Position numbers and translations under genes: made by a program
Source of the DNA: Paludibacteraceae bacterium
GTDB taxonomy: Bacteria > Bacteroidota > Bacteroidia > Bacteroidales > Paludibacteraceae
NCBI GenBank assembly: GCA_016285885.1
Contig: JAEERP010000001.1
Coordinates: forward strand, 620,001 to 684,000
DNA: 64,000 bases
Direction of reading: 5' to 3'
The notes under the pieces: model-generated
Database searches by the model: none
Seen by the model: only the letters and a program-made list of their open reading frames with translations
What the model was told of the DNA's origin: nothing
In this document: positions 44,602 through 53,413 of the stretch, one piece after another
Layout: every line of letters starts with the position of its first letter
Position numbering within the stretch: the stretch's first letter is position 1

Positions 44602-45777
44602 TCAACCTTCCTTCACTAAAATCGTCGCCGCATATCGGGCGTTTTCACCGACAAATGTGAGCGGCAAGAAGCCGGATCGCATCCTACCATCTTGAATAAC
44701 AAGGGGATAATCTCGCGAATAGTCGGAACAGATTTTCGCCAATTCATCGGACGATCTGTTCGCCCATATCACGAATTCACCGACGGAGGAAGGGGATAGA
44801 TATCTATCGGTTATAATCCTCGCGCACACCCCCATGTTCATCCGCAGATTCACCTCCACGCAAGGGTGAATCCATCGGTCTGCCCCATCCCGCACCACCA
44901 TCATGTCAACGCCCAAATACCCCCGATAGTACGGAGCCACCGTCCGAGAGAAGAAGGAGGCTAAAGAATGAGCTATTCGAGAGAAGCACGCTCCATCGAT
45001 GGAATCACCAAGTTTTCTCTCGATCAATTCGTTAGACATCAAATAGTTGCTGCGATATGTGCCCATTTCATCGGCAGAAAAATAGGAATAGCCCGCAAAC
45101 GAGACCATTTCGCCGTCACTATGGAACTCCATGGCGAAATCGGCCACTTTATCATAGACCAACTCCCCAACCACACTCTGTTGCCGCTCCAAAAGATTGG
45201 CGCACCACGATTCCAACGCACCGCTCCACTCGCCCTCCACCCATCGAAGGCCTTTGCCGCTACACGACCAGGGCGCTTTCAAGAGAGAGCGGGGATGGGA
45301 CTCGATGAATTGGCGGATTTCCGACAAAGAGAAAAGTTCTTGCGGCATCCGTAGCGCAGGCGGCAACAAGCCATCCCCAGCCAGCCAGCGAAGGGTCTCA
45401 ATGGAAAAACGTCGGTGCGAGCGCTCCCGCAGACGTTGCACATCCATGGAGATCTTTTTCTTCGCATTTCGATTCCAATCCCTAAGCAACGACTCGTTCC
45501 ACCCCCATGGCACCAGGACATCCTCCTCCAACGGACGACGAATCTTCTCCTCGAAAGGAATCCAGCGCACGTCAATGCCCAATCGCCCGAAGATATCCGC
45601 CTGCCAATCGGAAGGCACATGGTTGCGAGACAAGACCACTTCTCCGTTATGGGCGAACCATACCGGCAAGAGAGAGAGGTCCGTGGCAAGCTTCACGGCC
45701 GACGCAGGCGGATTGTAATGTCCGCCGCCATGGGCCAACGCCAAATCATTCTCAGGATTGAAATAGTGACAAATCAT
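44602..45777 (-). CDS. ATP-grasp-like conserved hypothetical protein
   Basis: A 391-aa protein with ATP-grasp character: a core lysine strand LLKAPWSCSGKGLRWV near residue 190 and a metal-binding GVDMMVVRDG...HPCVEVNLRMNMG near 300 with Glu and Asn as expected for magnesium ligands. ATP-grasp enzymes join a carboxylate to an amine or thiol using ATP. N-terminal FNPENDLALAHG resembles a conserved Bacteroidales family with no known substrate. It lies 8 bp after the phosphopantetheinyl transferase gene, within a gldF operon. Confidence 0.7.
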   Translation of the reverse strand: MICHYFNPENDLALAHGGGHYNPPASAVKLATDLSLLPVWFAHNGEVVLSRNHVPSDWQADIFGRLGIDVRWIPFEEKIRRPLEEDVLVPWGWNESLLRDWNRNAKKKISMDVQRLRERSHRRFSIETLRWLAGDGLLPPALRMPQELFSLSEIRQFIESHPRSLLKAPWSCSGKGLRWVEGEWSGALESWCANLLERQQSVVGELVYDKVADFAMEFHSDGEMVSFAGYSYFSADEMGTYRSNYLMSNELIERKLGDSIDGACFSRIAHSLASFFSRTVAPYYRGYLGVDMMVVRDGADRWIHPCVEVNLRMNMGVCARIITDRYLSPSSVGEFVIWANRSSDELAKICSDYSRDYPLVIQDGRMRSGFLPLTFVGENARYAATILVKEG

Positions 45778-45785
45778 GCGATGAA

Positions 45786-46400
45786 TCAGTTATGTACCAT
45801 CACAAAATCAGGAAAAACGCGAAAACGCAGGGTGACAGGCGGTCGATCCTCCACCTCGGCCAACATCACACATTGATCCATATCCAACTTCTTGAGGGTG
45901 ATCTGCTCCCAATACTCAGGCTTCAAGCCCTCATAAAGTTTATAGACCGCCTCCTTGGCTGACCAGCAAAGCAACAGCTGCGTTCTATCGGTGGAATCGA
46001 TGATTTGTTTCTCCTCAAAACTAAGAAACTTATCTTTCACATGGAATATCTTATCGGAAAACTGCTCCACATCCAAGCCCACCTCACGGTGTGGACTGAC
46101 GAAAATAGCCGCATATCCCTTTGTGTGCGAGATGCTTATGTGCAACTGATTCTCCTCCAGCAAGTAAGGTTTCCCCTTTTCATCGTGGGAAACGACCCCT
46201 TCATGTCCCAAGGCATGTAGAAGCAAAGCTCGCACGGAAAGATACTCCTGTTTTCTCTTACTGGAACGATAATGGGCCAATTCATCACGATATAGCCCAC
46301 CCTTTTCAGGGAAAAGAGCGAAAAGATCCTCAACGGACTCATTCATCTCCCATATGGAGAGAAGCTCCCCGTCAACATTCCTATCGCATTGGTAAAGCAT
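45786..46400 (-). CDS. 4'-phosphopantetheinyl transferase superfamily protein
   Basis: A 204-aa Sfp-like transferase with the conserved triad of motifs: LHISISHTKGYAAI, VGLDVEQ (magnesium-binding Asp/Glu), and CWSAKEAVYKL. Such enzymes move the phosphopantetheine arm from CoA to a carrier protein. The target cannot be read; with a neighbouring ATP-grasp enzyme a small biosynthetic role is possible, but it may be the cell's general carrier-protein activating enzyme. It is 12 bp after gldF and 8 bp before the ATP-grasp gene. Confidence 0.88.
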   Translation of the reverse strand: MLYQCDRNVDGELLSIWEMNESVEDLFALFPEKGGLYRDELAHYRSSKRKQEYLSVRALLLHALGHEGVVSHDEKGKPYLLEENQLHISISHTKGYAAIFVSPHREVGLDVEQFSDKIFHVKDKFLSFEEKQIIDSTDRTQLLLCWSAKEAVYKLYEGLKPEYWEQITLKKLDMDQCVMLAEVEDRPPVTLRFRVFPDFVMVHN

Positions 46401-46412
46401 AAAACAGCAGAT

Positions 46413-47141
46413 TTAGCCCTTTCTATCGACAATCTCCTTCGTGAAGAACAAGAAGATGACAATACCGATAATATAATAGATGACATCCCTACTATCAATC
46501 ACGCCACGGCTCATCGAATCATAATGGGCGCTGATGCCCAACGAGGCGATGAAACTCTCCGTCTGACCATCGGAAGCCATGTGAGAGACAATGTCAAAGC
46601 CAATGTATGCGAAGAAGCAAAGCACGGCGGAAACGATGAAAGAGATGATCTGGTTATCCGTGAGCGACGAGGCGAACAAGCCAATCGCCGTATAGAAGGT
46701 AGCCAAGAAGAATAGCCCTATATAAGAGCCCCAGGTGCCACCCATGTCCATGTTACCCATCGGATCGCCCAGAAGCCAAACCGACAGGAAGAACAACAAC
46801 GTCGGAATAAGAGAGAACAAGACCAGCGAGACACCTGCGAAATACTTGGACATGACGATGCTCACGCTTGATATCGGACGAGTCTTCAACAACTCGATGG
46901 TACCCGTCCTACGCTCCTCCGCAAAGAGACGCATGGTGACGGCAGGCACAAGAAAGAGGTAAAGCCATGGCGCGAAGTAAAATAGGCCGTCCATATTGGC
47001 GTAACCACCATCCAAAATATTTTCCTCTCCCGGGAACACCCATAAGAAAAGACCTGTCAGACAGAGGAATACTCCAATGACGATATAACCCATCGGAGAG
47101 GAGAAAAAATTACAGAATTCCTTTTTAAAAAGTGCGAGCAT
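46413..47141 (-). CDS. gldF: Gliding motility-associated ABC transporter permease GldF
   Basis: A 242-aa ABC-2-type permease with six hydrophobic spans. Typical GldF features are the start MLALFKKEFCNFFSSPMGYIVIGVFL, the FAPWLYLFLVPAVTMRLFAEERRTGTIELL stretch and the MGSYIGLFFLATFYTAIG-like region. In Flavobacterium GldF acts with GldA (ATPase) and GldG. Here gldG is not adjacent: a phosphopantetheinyl transferase follows and rpsP diverges upstream. Whether motility occurs cannot be told; gldF is also kept in many non-gliding Bacteroidales. Confidence 0.9.
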   Translation of the reverse strand: MLALFKKEFCNFFSSPMGYIVIGVFLCLTGLFLWVFPGEENILDGGYANMDGLFYFAPWLYLFLVPAVTMRLFAEERRTGTIELLKTRPISSVSIVMSKYFAGVSLVLFSLIPTLLFFLSVWLLGDPMGNMDMGGTWGSYIGLFFLATFYTAIGLFASSLTDNQIISFIVSAVLCFFAYIGFDIVSHMASDGQTESFIASLGISAHYDSMSRGVIDSRDVIYYIIGIVIFLFFTKEIVDRKG

Positions 47142-47176
47142 AGCCGTTATTAACCTTATTTCTTACTTTTTCAGCG

Positions 47177-47209
47177 CAAAAATAAGAAATTGTTTTTAAT
47201 ATTCGGAAA
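47177..47209 (-). promoter_or_regulatory. Promoter of the gldF operon
   Basis: Minus strand TTTC, 21 bp, then TATTTTTG, 35 bp before the gldF ATG; it overlaps the rpsP promoter region. Confidence 0.55.
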
Positions 47210-47217
47210 ATAAATGC

Positions 47218-47225
47218 TACCTTTG
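47218..47225 (+). promoter_or_regulatory. Putative -7 box for rpsP
   Basis: TACCTTTG matches TAnnTTTG with a TTTT 21 bp upstream; RNA would start about 45 bp before the ATG. Confidence 0.55.
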
Positions 47226-47276
47226 CACCGCTTTTTTTAAGCGTAAAGAAGTTTAACAAATTAATTAAAAACAAGA

Positions 47277-47840
47277 ATGGCAACCAAAATTAGATTGCAA
47301 AGACACGGCCGTAAGGGGTACGCGTATTACCACATCGTCGTAGCAGATAGCAGGGCACCACGTGATGGTAAGTACATTGAGAGAATCGGATCATACAATC
47401 CGAACACAAATCCTGCTACAGTTGACTTAAACTTCGACAGAGCATTGTACTGGGTGATGACCGGTGCACAGCCAACTGACACCACAAGAAACCTTTTGAG
47501 CGACAAGGGCGTATATTTGAAGAAGCACTTGTTGGGTGGTGTGAAGAAAGGCGCATTCAACGAGGCTGAGGCTGACAAGAAGTTCCAAACTTGGTTGAAC
47601 GAAAAAGAGAAGAAAAACAATGCTGTTGTAACTGAGCAAAACTCCAAGAAGATCGCTTCCGCAAAGAAACGTTTGGAAGAGGAGCAAGCTATCAACAAAG
47701 CTAAATCCGAGGCTCTTTCCAAGAAGAGAGCAGAGGCTGCTGCCGCTCTCGAAGCTGCCGCTAAGGCTGCCGCTGAAGAGGCTGCCGCTGCAACCGCAGA
47801 GGCTGAGGCTCCAGCAACTGAGGAGAAAGCTGCAGAGTAA
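47277..47840 (+). CDS. rpsP: 30S ribosomal protein S16
   Basis: A 187-aa S16 with the usual 80-90-residue core ([64 protein letters not shown]) and a long C-terminal extension ending in an Ala/Glu/Lys-rich helix (about residues 130-187). Such tails are a normal trait of S16 in Bacteroidota. It is alone, unlike the rpsP-rimM-trmD-rplS order of many bacteria, with its own terminator. Confidence 0.97.
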   Translation: MATKIRLQRHGRKGYAYYHIVVADSRAPRDGKYIERIGSYNPNTNPATVDLNFDRALYWVMTGAQPTDTTRNLLSDKGVYLKKHLLGGVKKGAFNEAEADKKFQTWLNEKEKKNNAVVTEQNSKKIASAKKRLEEEQAINKAKSEALSKKRAEAAAALEAAAKAAAEEAAAATAEAEAPATEEKAAE

Positions 47841-47872
47841 TCGATTATCGTTTTAATAACCGATAGGAATAT

Positions 47873-47902
47873 AAAGGTTGGTCAATCATTTGGCCAACCT
47901 TT
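47873..47902 (+). terminator. Terminator of rpsP
   Basis: AAAGGTTGGTCA pairs with TGGCCAACCTTT around a 6-base loop, followed by an AT-rich tail, 32 bp after the stop. Confidence 0.8.
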
Positions 47903-48043
47903 ATTATTATATATTGAACCTTACAATGCGCGATTGTGATTCTCTACAGCAGGGAAAAATAGCGTTGCGACCACCCCACTCCAGAAAAAACCGCCCTCCA
48001 TTTCAAAAAAAGCGTCTGCCATCAAAAAAAAAACTAACATTTA

Positions 48044-48075
48044 TTTGCAATTATTAAATAAATTTAGTAACCTTG
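48044..48075 (+). promoter_or_regulatory. Promoter of the 56-aa membrane protein gene
   Basis: TTTG, exactly 20 bp, then TAACCTTG (one mismatch to TAnnTTTG), about 71 bp before the ATG. The rest of 47841-48146 contains only the rpsP terminator and A-rich sequence. Confidence 0.55.
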
Positions 48076-48146
48076 TAAACGTGAGATGGGAAATAAAAAA
48101 ACCATTCCGCAATTGGAACTTTATTATTAACTAAATTCTATGTATT

Positions 48147-48317
48147 ATGACACTTTCAGCTCCTAAACAAATCATTTGGGTTATAGCCGTCATACTCGGC
48201 GTATTAGGTATTTTAGGTTATTTTGTAGCGATTCCTTTCGTCACCGCCAACGGTTTTTGGTTCGTAAGCGCCGCATTCGCTTTGTTGGCTATAGCATCTC
48301 TAGTGAAAGGGCTGTAG
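48147..48317 (+). CDS. Small two-span membrane protein (56 aa)
   Basis: An ATG (MTLSAPKQII) to TAG frame of 57 codons. The product is almost wholly hydrophobic with two predicted membrane helices (about residues 9-28 and 33-53), a turn at VTANGF and a terminal VKGL. A promoter upstream and a clean hairpin terminator 28 bp after the stop frame it precisely, which is strong support for a real gene. I believe it is a conserved small Bacteroidales membrane protein, but I can give no function. Confidence 0.75.
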   Translation: MTLSAPKQIIWVIAVILGVLGILGYFVAIPFVTANGFWFVSAAFALLAIASLVKGL

Positions 48318-48344
48318 AAGGTAGTCACTTTGTATTAAATACAG

Positions 48345-48371
48345 AAAGGGGAGGCTTCGCTTCCCCTTTTT
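48345..48371 (+). terminator. Terminator of the 56-aa membrane protein gene
   Basis: GAAAGGGGAGGC pairs with GCTTCCCCTTTT around a tetraloop, followed by T6. Confidence 0.85.
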
Positions 48372-48464
48372 TACTATGTATACCTATATTCAAATGCATT
48401 TCACACATGGTTTTTGAAAGAAAAGCACTCTTGGAAATGGAAATGGTATGTTTGATTGATTGTT

Positions 48465-48496
48465 TTTGGGAATAAGAAGAAGAAAAAATACATTTG
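48465..48496 (+). promoter_or_regulatory. Canonical promoter of the CotH-family gene
   Basis: TTTG, exactly 20 bp, then TACATTTG: a perfect Bacteroidota consensus. The RNA would begin about 40 bp before the ATG at 48542. Confidence 0.75.
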
Positions 48497-48541
48497 TAGT
48501 ATTAGTAAACCATATGCACATTTTACTTAAAGATAAATGTT

Positions 48542-51500
48542 ATGAAATTAAAGAATTACTTATTATTAACGACCCTGATAGCGAGTCCGACATGGGCAAC
48601 CATTCATATAAATGAAATCATGGTGCGCAACTCATCCTTCAAAGTCAATGAAGACTTCAATTTTGCAGGATGGGCGGAACTATATAATTCTGGGAACGAT
48701 ACGGTTGACGTGAGCAACTACTTTTTTTCCGACTCAGAATCAGATATATACAAATGGCAGAATCGTGCCAACAACATCCAAATACCGCCAAAGGGCTTCG
48801 CCATCTTCTATTTCGACGAAGAGGATAAAACCAACCACGCCAACTTCAAGCTGGACAGCGAGGGAGGCACGTTGATTCTTTCCGACGCAAGCGGTCATCT
48901 GGTGGACAAGGTGACCTACCCTAAGCCATTCAGGAACGCCTCCTACGGAAGAGTACAAGACGGTGGAAACAAATTGTCCCACTTCGTCACTCCGACCATG
49001 AAGGAGACGAACAACAACGCAGGAACAGCCGACGCCCAAACAACAGCGCCAGAGTTCAGCTTAGACGGAGGGTTCTACTCTGGTTCTCAGACCGTTAAGA
49101 TTTATGCGGAGGATGGTAACGCAAAGATTTATTACACGACGGACGGCAAGGAGCCAACCGTCAACTCCATGCAATACTCCTCCCCTATCCAAATCAACAC
49201 AACCACACCGCTGCGTGCCATCGCAGTCGTAAACGGGGAAGTCGCCAGCGACATCACAACAGCGACCTACTTCATCGGCATCAACAACATACCGACCTCC
49301 ATCAAGGTCGTATCATTGGTGACGGACCGTGACTACGTATACGGAGACGAATTGGGTGCACTGGTCGTGGGACGAAACGGAAAAACAGTTCCTTCCAACT
49401 GTGGAGCCATGGATAGGACAGCTAACTATATGAACGAATGGGACCGTCCATGCAACTTCGAGTTGTACGACGAAAACAAGGAGACCATGGCCAACCAAGA
49501 GGTGAAAATCAGCGCATTCGGTGCTTGTTCACGCACAAAAGCCATCAAGTCAATGTCCGTCAAAGCTAGCAAGGCGGTTGGAAACAACAAATTCGACTGC
49601 GCGATATTCAGAGAGAAACCTGCCCTGAAATGGAAAGGCCTCGTGCTCCGTAACTCAGGTAACGACTTCGGAAGAATGTTGTTCAGGGATGGCTACATCC
49701 AAACAGTGGCGGCTTCCGGCATGGATTTGGACCACCAAGCCTACGAGCCAACTGTGGTCTTCATGAACGGCGAATACTATGCGATGTTGGGTATGCGCGA
49801 ACGTACCAACAAAGACTTCGTCTACTCCAACTACGGACTGAAGGAGGAAGATTTCTGCATCCAAGTTACATCAAAGACGGGAACCGGCGAATGTGATGAT
49901 TTCCAACAGGTCAAGAACATCGCCAATAACGCCAGCTCCGCCGACGCATTCAACAAGATCGACGAGATCATCGACGTGGACGAGTTCCTAAACTACATGA
50001 TGACGGAAATATACATCTTCAACAAGGACTGGGCCGACAACAACAACAAGGCTTGGAAACGCAACGAGAACGGCAAGTGGCGCTGGATCCTCTACGACAC
50101 GGAATACTCCACTTCTTTGTATGAGGAGAATATGACAGGCAACGGATTCACTTCCAACGCAAACAAACTCACTTACTTGACCCAGTTGATTAAGAATCCG
50201 GAAATGAGCAGACGTCTCATGACGAAGTTCGTCGCCCACGCAGGTACCACATTCGGAGCAGAGAACACCGCCTATATATTGGACAGTATGATGACCATTT
50301 TGGACAAGGAGGCAGACTATTTCAGGAACTTCCTCGCACAAAAGAACATCAAGGAAACTTCCTTGTCATGGAGAGATGAAGCCATGAAGGTACGCAACTT
50401 TCTTGTGGCAAGACAAAATGTGGTGTTCGACCATGTATCCAGCGCATTGAACTATGGTTCTCCGGTGCCTCTGAGAATCTACTCCGACATCCCTGGCACA
50501 TCCTACTTGCTGAACGGACTGGAGCCTATCAACAAGAGAGATTTCAGAAGCAAATATTTCTCTGGCACACAAATCACAGTAAAGGCTAACGCTCCTGTAG
50601 GCTACAAATTCAAGAAATGGGAAGTATGTAGGGAAAACTACATCATCAACACCAACGATTCTTGGAAGTACCTCTACTTGAGTGACTCCGTAAGCACGCC
50701 TTACAACTGGAAAGAGAGTTCTTTCGACGACTCCAGCTGGGAATCCGGCGAAGCCCCTCTCGGAGGTAACATATCCTACTACGTGAAAACCAACGTCACC
50801 GGATCATCCGGAGGTGGCACTTGGCCTGGTGGCATGGGCGACTGGACCGGTGGTATGGGTGATTGGACTGGTGGCAATACAGGAGGTAATAACGGCAACT
50901 GGAACGGTGGAAACAATGGTGACAATACCGGTGGCAACACAGGTGGCAATAACGGTAACTGGAACGGTGGCAATAATGGCGACAACACAGGTGGCAATAA
51001 CGGCAATTGGAATGGTGGAAATTGGAACGGTGGCAACAATGGCGACAACACAGGTGGCAACAACGGCAACTGGAACGGTGGAAACTGGAACGGTGGCAAC
51101 ATGGGTATCCAGCCTGCCCCTGGAGATGGCATCGGCGGCATCGGTGGTATCGGTGGCATCGGCGGTGGCGATTGGGGAGGCATCGGCGGATTCGGCACAT
51201 CACAAGCTGCAAAGACCATCTACTTGAGGAAAGAGTTCAACATCGACAACCTCAACTCCATGGACAACGAAGTCCAATGCTTGGCCCACATCGGTGACGG
51301 TGCGATCATCTATCTGAACGGCAGAGAGATTTATCGCTACAACTTGCCTAGCAACGTGAGCGATACAACCAGAGCCATTTACGAGATGGATTCTTACGCT
51401 ACGGTAAGTTTCAATATCCGCCGCAGTGATCTCGTCCAAGGCAAAAACGTTATCGCTGTGGAATTGCATAGCGCAAAGAACTCCGCTTCCGTAGCGTTCG

Positions 51501-52375
51501 ATCTCTCCTTGCTAGACGAAAAGACAGGCGTGACATCCAACAACTCGTCCAACAACGAGGAATACACCGGCAATGTGAACGAGGCTTGCGTTCTCCGCGC
51601 AGTATTCGAGAAGGACGGCACCTCAACTTCTTACGGCAAGCTCTACATCAACGAGGTGTGCGCCGCCAACAAACAATATGTGGACGAGTTCCGCCAAGAC
51701 GAGGACTGGATCGAGATCTACAACGACGGCGATGTGCCTGTCGACTTGGGTGGCATGTACCTCTCCGACAAGAGAAAAACATTGGATAGGTTCCAAATCC
51801 CGACCAACAACCCTGCGAAGACTACTATCCCAGAGAAAGGATACCTCGTATTCTGGGCGGATGCGGACTCGTCCGACCAAGGTCCTTTGCATACGAACTT
51901 CGAGCTTGCGAAAGACAAAGGTCAAACGATAGCTCTGAGCAGAAAGGTAAACGGGAAGATCGAAGTCATCGATTCCATCCGTTACCAACCTCATACGGAC
52001 GGAGAATCCTATAGCCGCTTCTCTTATACTGGCGATGGGTCATGGACCGTCACTTCTCGCCCGACTTACGCCAAGAAGAACGCTTATTTACCTCTGTTGA
52101 CACACAAGCCAGATTCGACATTGGTTGAGGAGATCAAATCTTCAGACTCCCCTGCCCTTCATATTTACCCTAATCCTGCATCGGATTACTTATGGTTCGC
52201 TTTCGAAGGTGAAGAGGCTGACATCGTCATATCTGACTTGACTGGACGTGTCATCAAAGTCAAGAGCGTGAAGAACGGCTCTTACATCAATGTAAGCAAC
52301 TTGGAGAACAATGTTTATATCGTGACGATCAACGTCAATGGTACAACTTACAAGACAAAATTTGTAAAACTATAA
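48542..52375 (+). CDS. CotH-kinase family, lamin-tail, T9SS type A surface protein
   Basis: A 1277-aa cargo. In order: signal peptide; lamin-tail domain (about 20-125, HINEIMVRNSS); chitobiase-type beta-sandwich (170-230, YYTTDGKEPTVNS); CotH-like kinase domain (300-640, with IFREKPALKWKGLVLRN, MGMRERTNKDF, WRWILYDTEYS); an InlB-like YKFKKWEV segment; a jelly-roll interrupted by a Gly/Asn/Trp repeat (754-885); a second lamin-tail domain (1035-1130); and a type A T9SS sorting domain (1205-1277, IYPNPASDYLWF...KTKFVKL). CotH-type proteins can phosphorylate secreted proteins. The cargo is exported by T9SS and probably attached to the surface. Confidence 0.88.
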   Translation: MKLKNYLLLTTLIASPTWATIHINEIMVRNSSFKVNEDFNFAGWAELYNSGNDTVDVSNYFFSDSESDIYKWQNRANNIQIPPKGFAIFYFDEEDKTNHANFKLDSEGGTLILSDASGHLVDKVTYPKPFRNASYGRVQDGGNKLSHFVTPTMKETNNNAGTADAQTTAPEFSLDGGFYSGSQTVKIYAEDGNAKIYYTTDGKEPTVNSMQYSSPIQINTTTPLRAIAVVNGEVASDITTATYFIGINNIPTSIKVVSLVTDRDYVYGDELGALVVGRNGKTVPSNCGAMDRTANYMNEWDRPCNFELYDENKETMANQEVKISAFGACSRTKAIKSMSVKASKAVGNNKFDCAIFREKPALKWKGLVLRNSGNDFGRMLFRDGYIQTVAASGMDLDHQAYEPTVVFMNGEYYAMLGMRERTNKDFVYSNYGLKEEDFCIQVTSKTGTGECDDFQQVKNIANNASSADAFNKIDEIIDVDEFLNYMMTEIYIFNKDWADNNNKAWKRNENGKWRWILYDTEYSTSLYEENMTGNGFTSNANKLTYLTQLIKNPEMSRRLMTKFVAHAGTTFGAENTAYILDSMMTILDKEADYFRNFLAQKNIKETSLSWRDEAMKVRNFLVARQNVVFDHVSSALNYGSPVPLRIYSDIPGTSYLLNGLEPINKRDFRSKYFSGTQITVKANAPVGYKFKKWEVCRENYIINTNDSWKYLYLSDSVSTPYNWKESSFDDSSWESGEAPLGGNISYYVKTNVTGSSGGGTWPGGMGDWTGGMGDWTGGNTGGNNGNWNGGNNGDNTGGNTGGNNGNWNGGNNGDNTGGNNGNWNGGNWNGGNNGDNTGGNNGNWNGGNWNGGNMGIQPAPGDGIGGIGGIGGIGGGDWGGIGGFGTSQAAKTIYLRKEFNIDNLNSMDNEVQCLAHIGDGAIIYLNGREIYRYNLPSNVSDTTRAIYEMDSYATVSFNIRRSDLVQGKNVIAVELHSAKNSASVAFDLSLLDEKTGVTSNNSSNNEEYTGNVNEACVLRAVFEKDGTSTSYGKLYINEVCAANKQYVDEFRQDEDWIEIYNDGDVPVDLGGMYLSDKRKTLDRFQIPTNNPAKTTIPEKGYLVFWADADSSDQGPLHTNFELAKDKGQTIALSRKVNGKIEVIDSIRYQPHTDGESYSRFSYTGDGSWTVTSRPTYAKKNAYLPLLTHKPDSTLVEEIKSSDSPALHIYPNPASDYLWFAFEGEEADIVISDLTGRVIKVKSVKNGSYINVSNLENNVYIVTINVNGTTYKTKFVKL
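50801..51200 (+). repeat. Gly/Asn/Trp coding minisatellite in the CotH-family gene
   Basis: Codes for repeated GGMGDWT, GGNNGNWN, GGNNGDNT and finally GGIGGIGG blocks. Longer units of about 16 to 21 residues recur four times. It interrupts a jelly-roll domain between NISYYVKTNVT and TIYLRKEFNID. Confidence 0.9.
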
Positions 52376-52396
52376 TAGGTTTGCATAATAAGGGGG

Positions 52397-52424
52397 AAGC
52401 ACTCTTGAGAAATCAGGAGTGCTT
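52397..52424 (+). terminator. Terminator of the CotH-family gene
   Basis: AAGCACTCTTGA pairs with TCAGGAGTGCTT (one G-U) followed by T-rich sequence, 21 bp after the stop. Confidence 0.85.
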
Positions 52425-52450
52425 TTTTTATGTCACCATACATAGAGGAA

Positions 52451-53362
52451 TCACTCCAAAATGCCTGCTCTTTTGCGCATATTCTCCTTAATGTTCTCCG
52501 CATATAACCATGTATCGGCGAAGTGTAAATTACCCCAAGGGAAAGGCTCTTTCAGGCTTTCATTGTAACACACCCGTGGATCCACATCTCCACACACGAG
52601 CATATGGTCCTGTAACTGCACACTGGTGAAATGCGGAGTGGTTTTATATGCCTGCGTTTTCTTGTCATAACGGACGATTCCCTTATGCTGCTCGATAGGC
52701 GCCAACACACCGTCTGTTCTCCAGTTCAAGGGATTAATACAAACTACCGTATTCGCAAACAAAGGGGACTTCCCTTCAAGAGAGGTGGCGGAATTGTAGG
52801 AGACGACCACCCCCCTATCCAACTCACCTGTGGCAGGAACGATTCGATGCGGGAATTTAGCCAAATCCCTATCCGTGATCTCATAGCCCATCAAATAGGC
52901 TGCGATCATTTGATTGTACTGTCTATCTGTCATACCATGCTTCAGAAGCTCCAGAAGCATCTGGGAGCCTTGACTGTGGCCCAACAAGATGAAGGGACGT
53001 CCACCATTGAAGGTCCGCATGTAATACTGGAAAGCACGCTTCACATCCGATGCAGAAAGCTTCGCCCTGAATTTACGCTCCGTATTACTCATGGCAAACA
53101 CCTTCGTCGTCATCTGACGATAGTAAGGCGCATAGAAATTAAAGTCGTCCGCAGCATAGACAGTCTTATTGTACACTTGGTTCTTCCGTGCCGCATTCCG
53201 CACCTCAGCACGACTGATATCCGTATAGGTGGGCACACTTCCACGATTGGAGAGAGGCTCGGAATTAATGGTCGGATAGATGTAAAATATATCTACTGCT
53301 TTGCCTTTGTATTGTGTAGTGGGTTCAAACCAATATTTTTCGATTGAATATCTAGGTCTCAT
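52451..53362 (-). CDS. DUF3089 alpha/beta-hydrolase
   Basis: A 303-aa protein of DUF3089, an alpha/beta-hydrolase family. The nucleophile elbow is GHSQG (FILLGHSQGSQML) at about residue 123, with AVDIFYIYPT and YAADDFNFYAPYYRQ ahead of it as in other members. Candidate catalytic His lies in LQDHMLVCGDVDP or LHFADTW. No signal peptide is apparent with this start, though an N-terminal anchor could be missed. It follows the giant Ig-like protein gene by 51 bp on the same strand. Substrate unknown, an ester or lactone is likely. Confidence 0.78.
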   Translation of the reverse strand: MRPRYSIEKYWFEPTTQYKGKAVDIFYIYPTINSEPLSNRGSVPTYTDISRAEVRNAARKNQVYNKTVYAADDFNFYAPYYRQMTTKVFAMSNTERKFRAKLSASDVKRAFQYYMRTFNGGRPFILLGHSQGSQMLLELLKHGMTDRQYNQMIAAYLMGYEITDRDLAKFPHRIVPATGELDRGVVVSYNSATSLEGKSPLFANTVVCINPLNWRTDGVLAPIEQHKGIVRYDKKTQAYKTTPHFTSVQLQDHMLVCGDVDPRVCYNESLKEPFPWGNLHFADTWLYAENIKENMRKRAGILE

Positions 53363-53413
53363 TAGGGCACATCAAACATTAATGCGCGAATATACAACCT
53401 AAAAAGCGAAATA

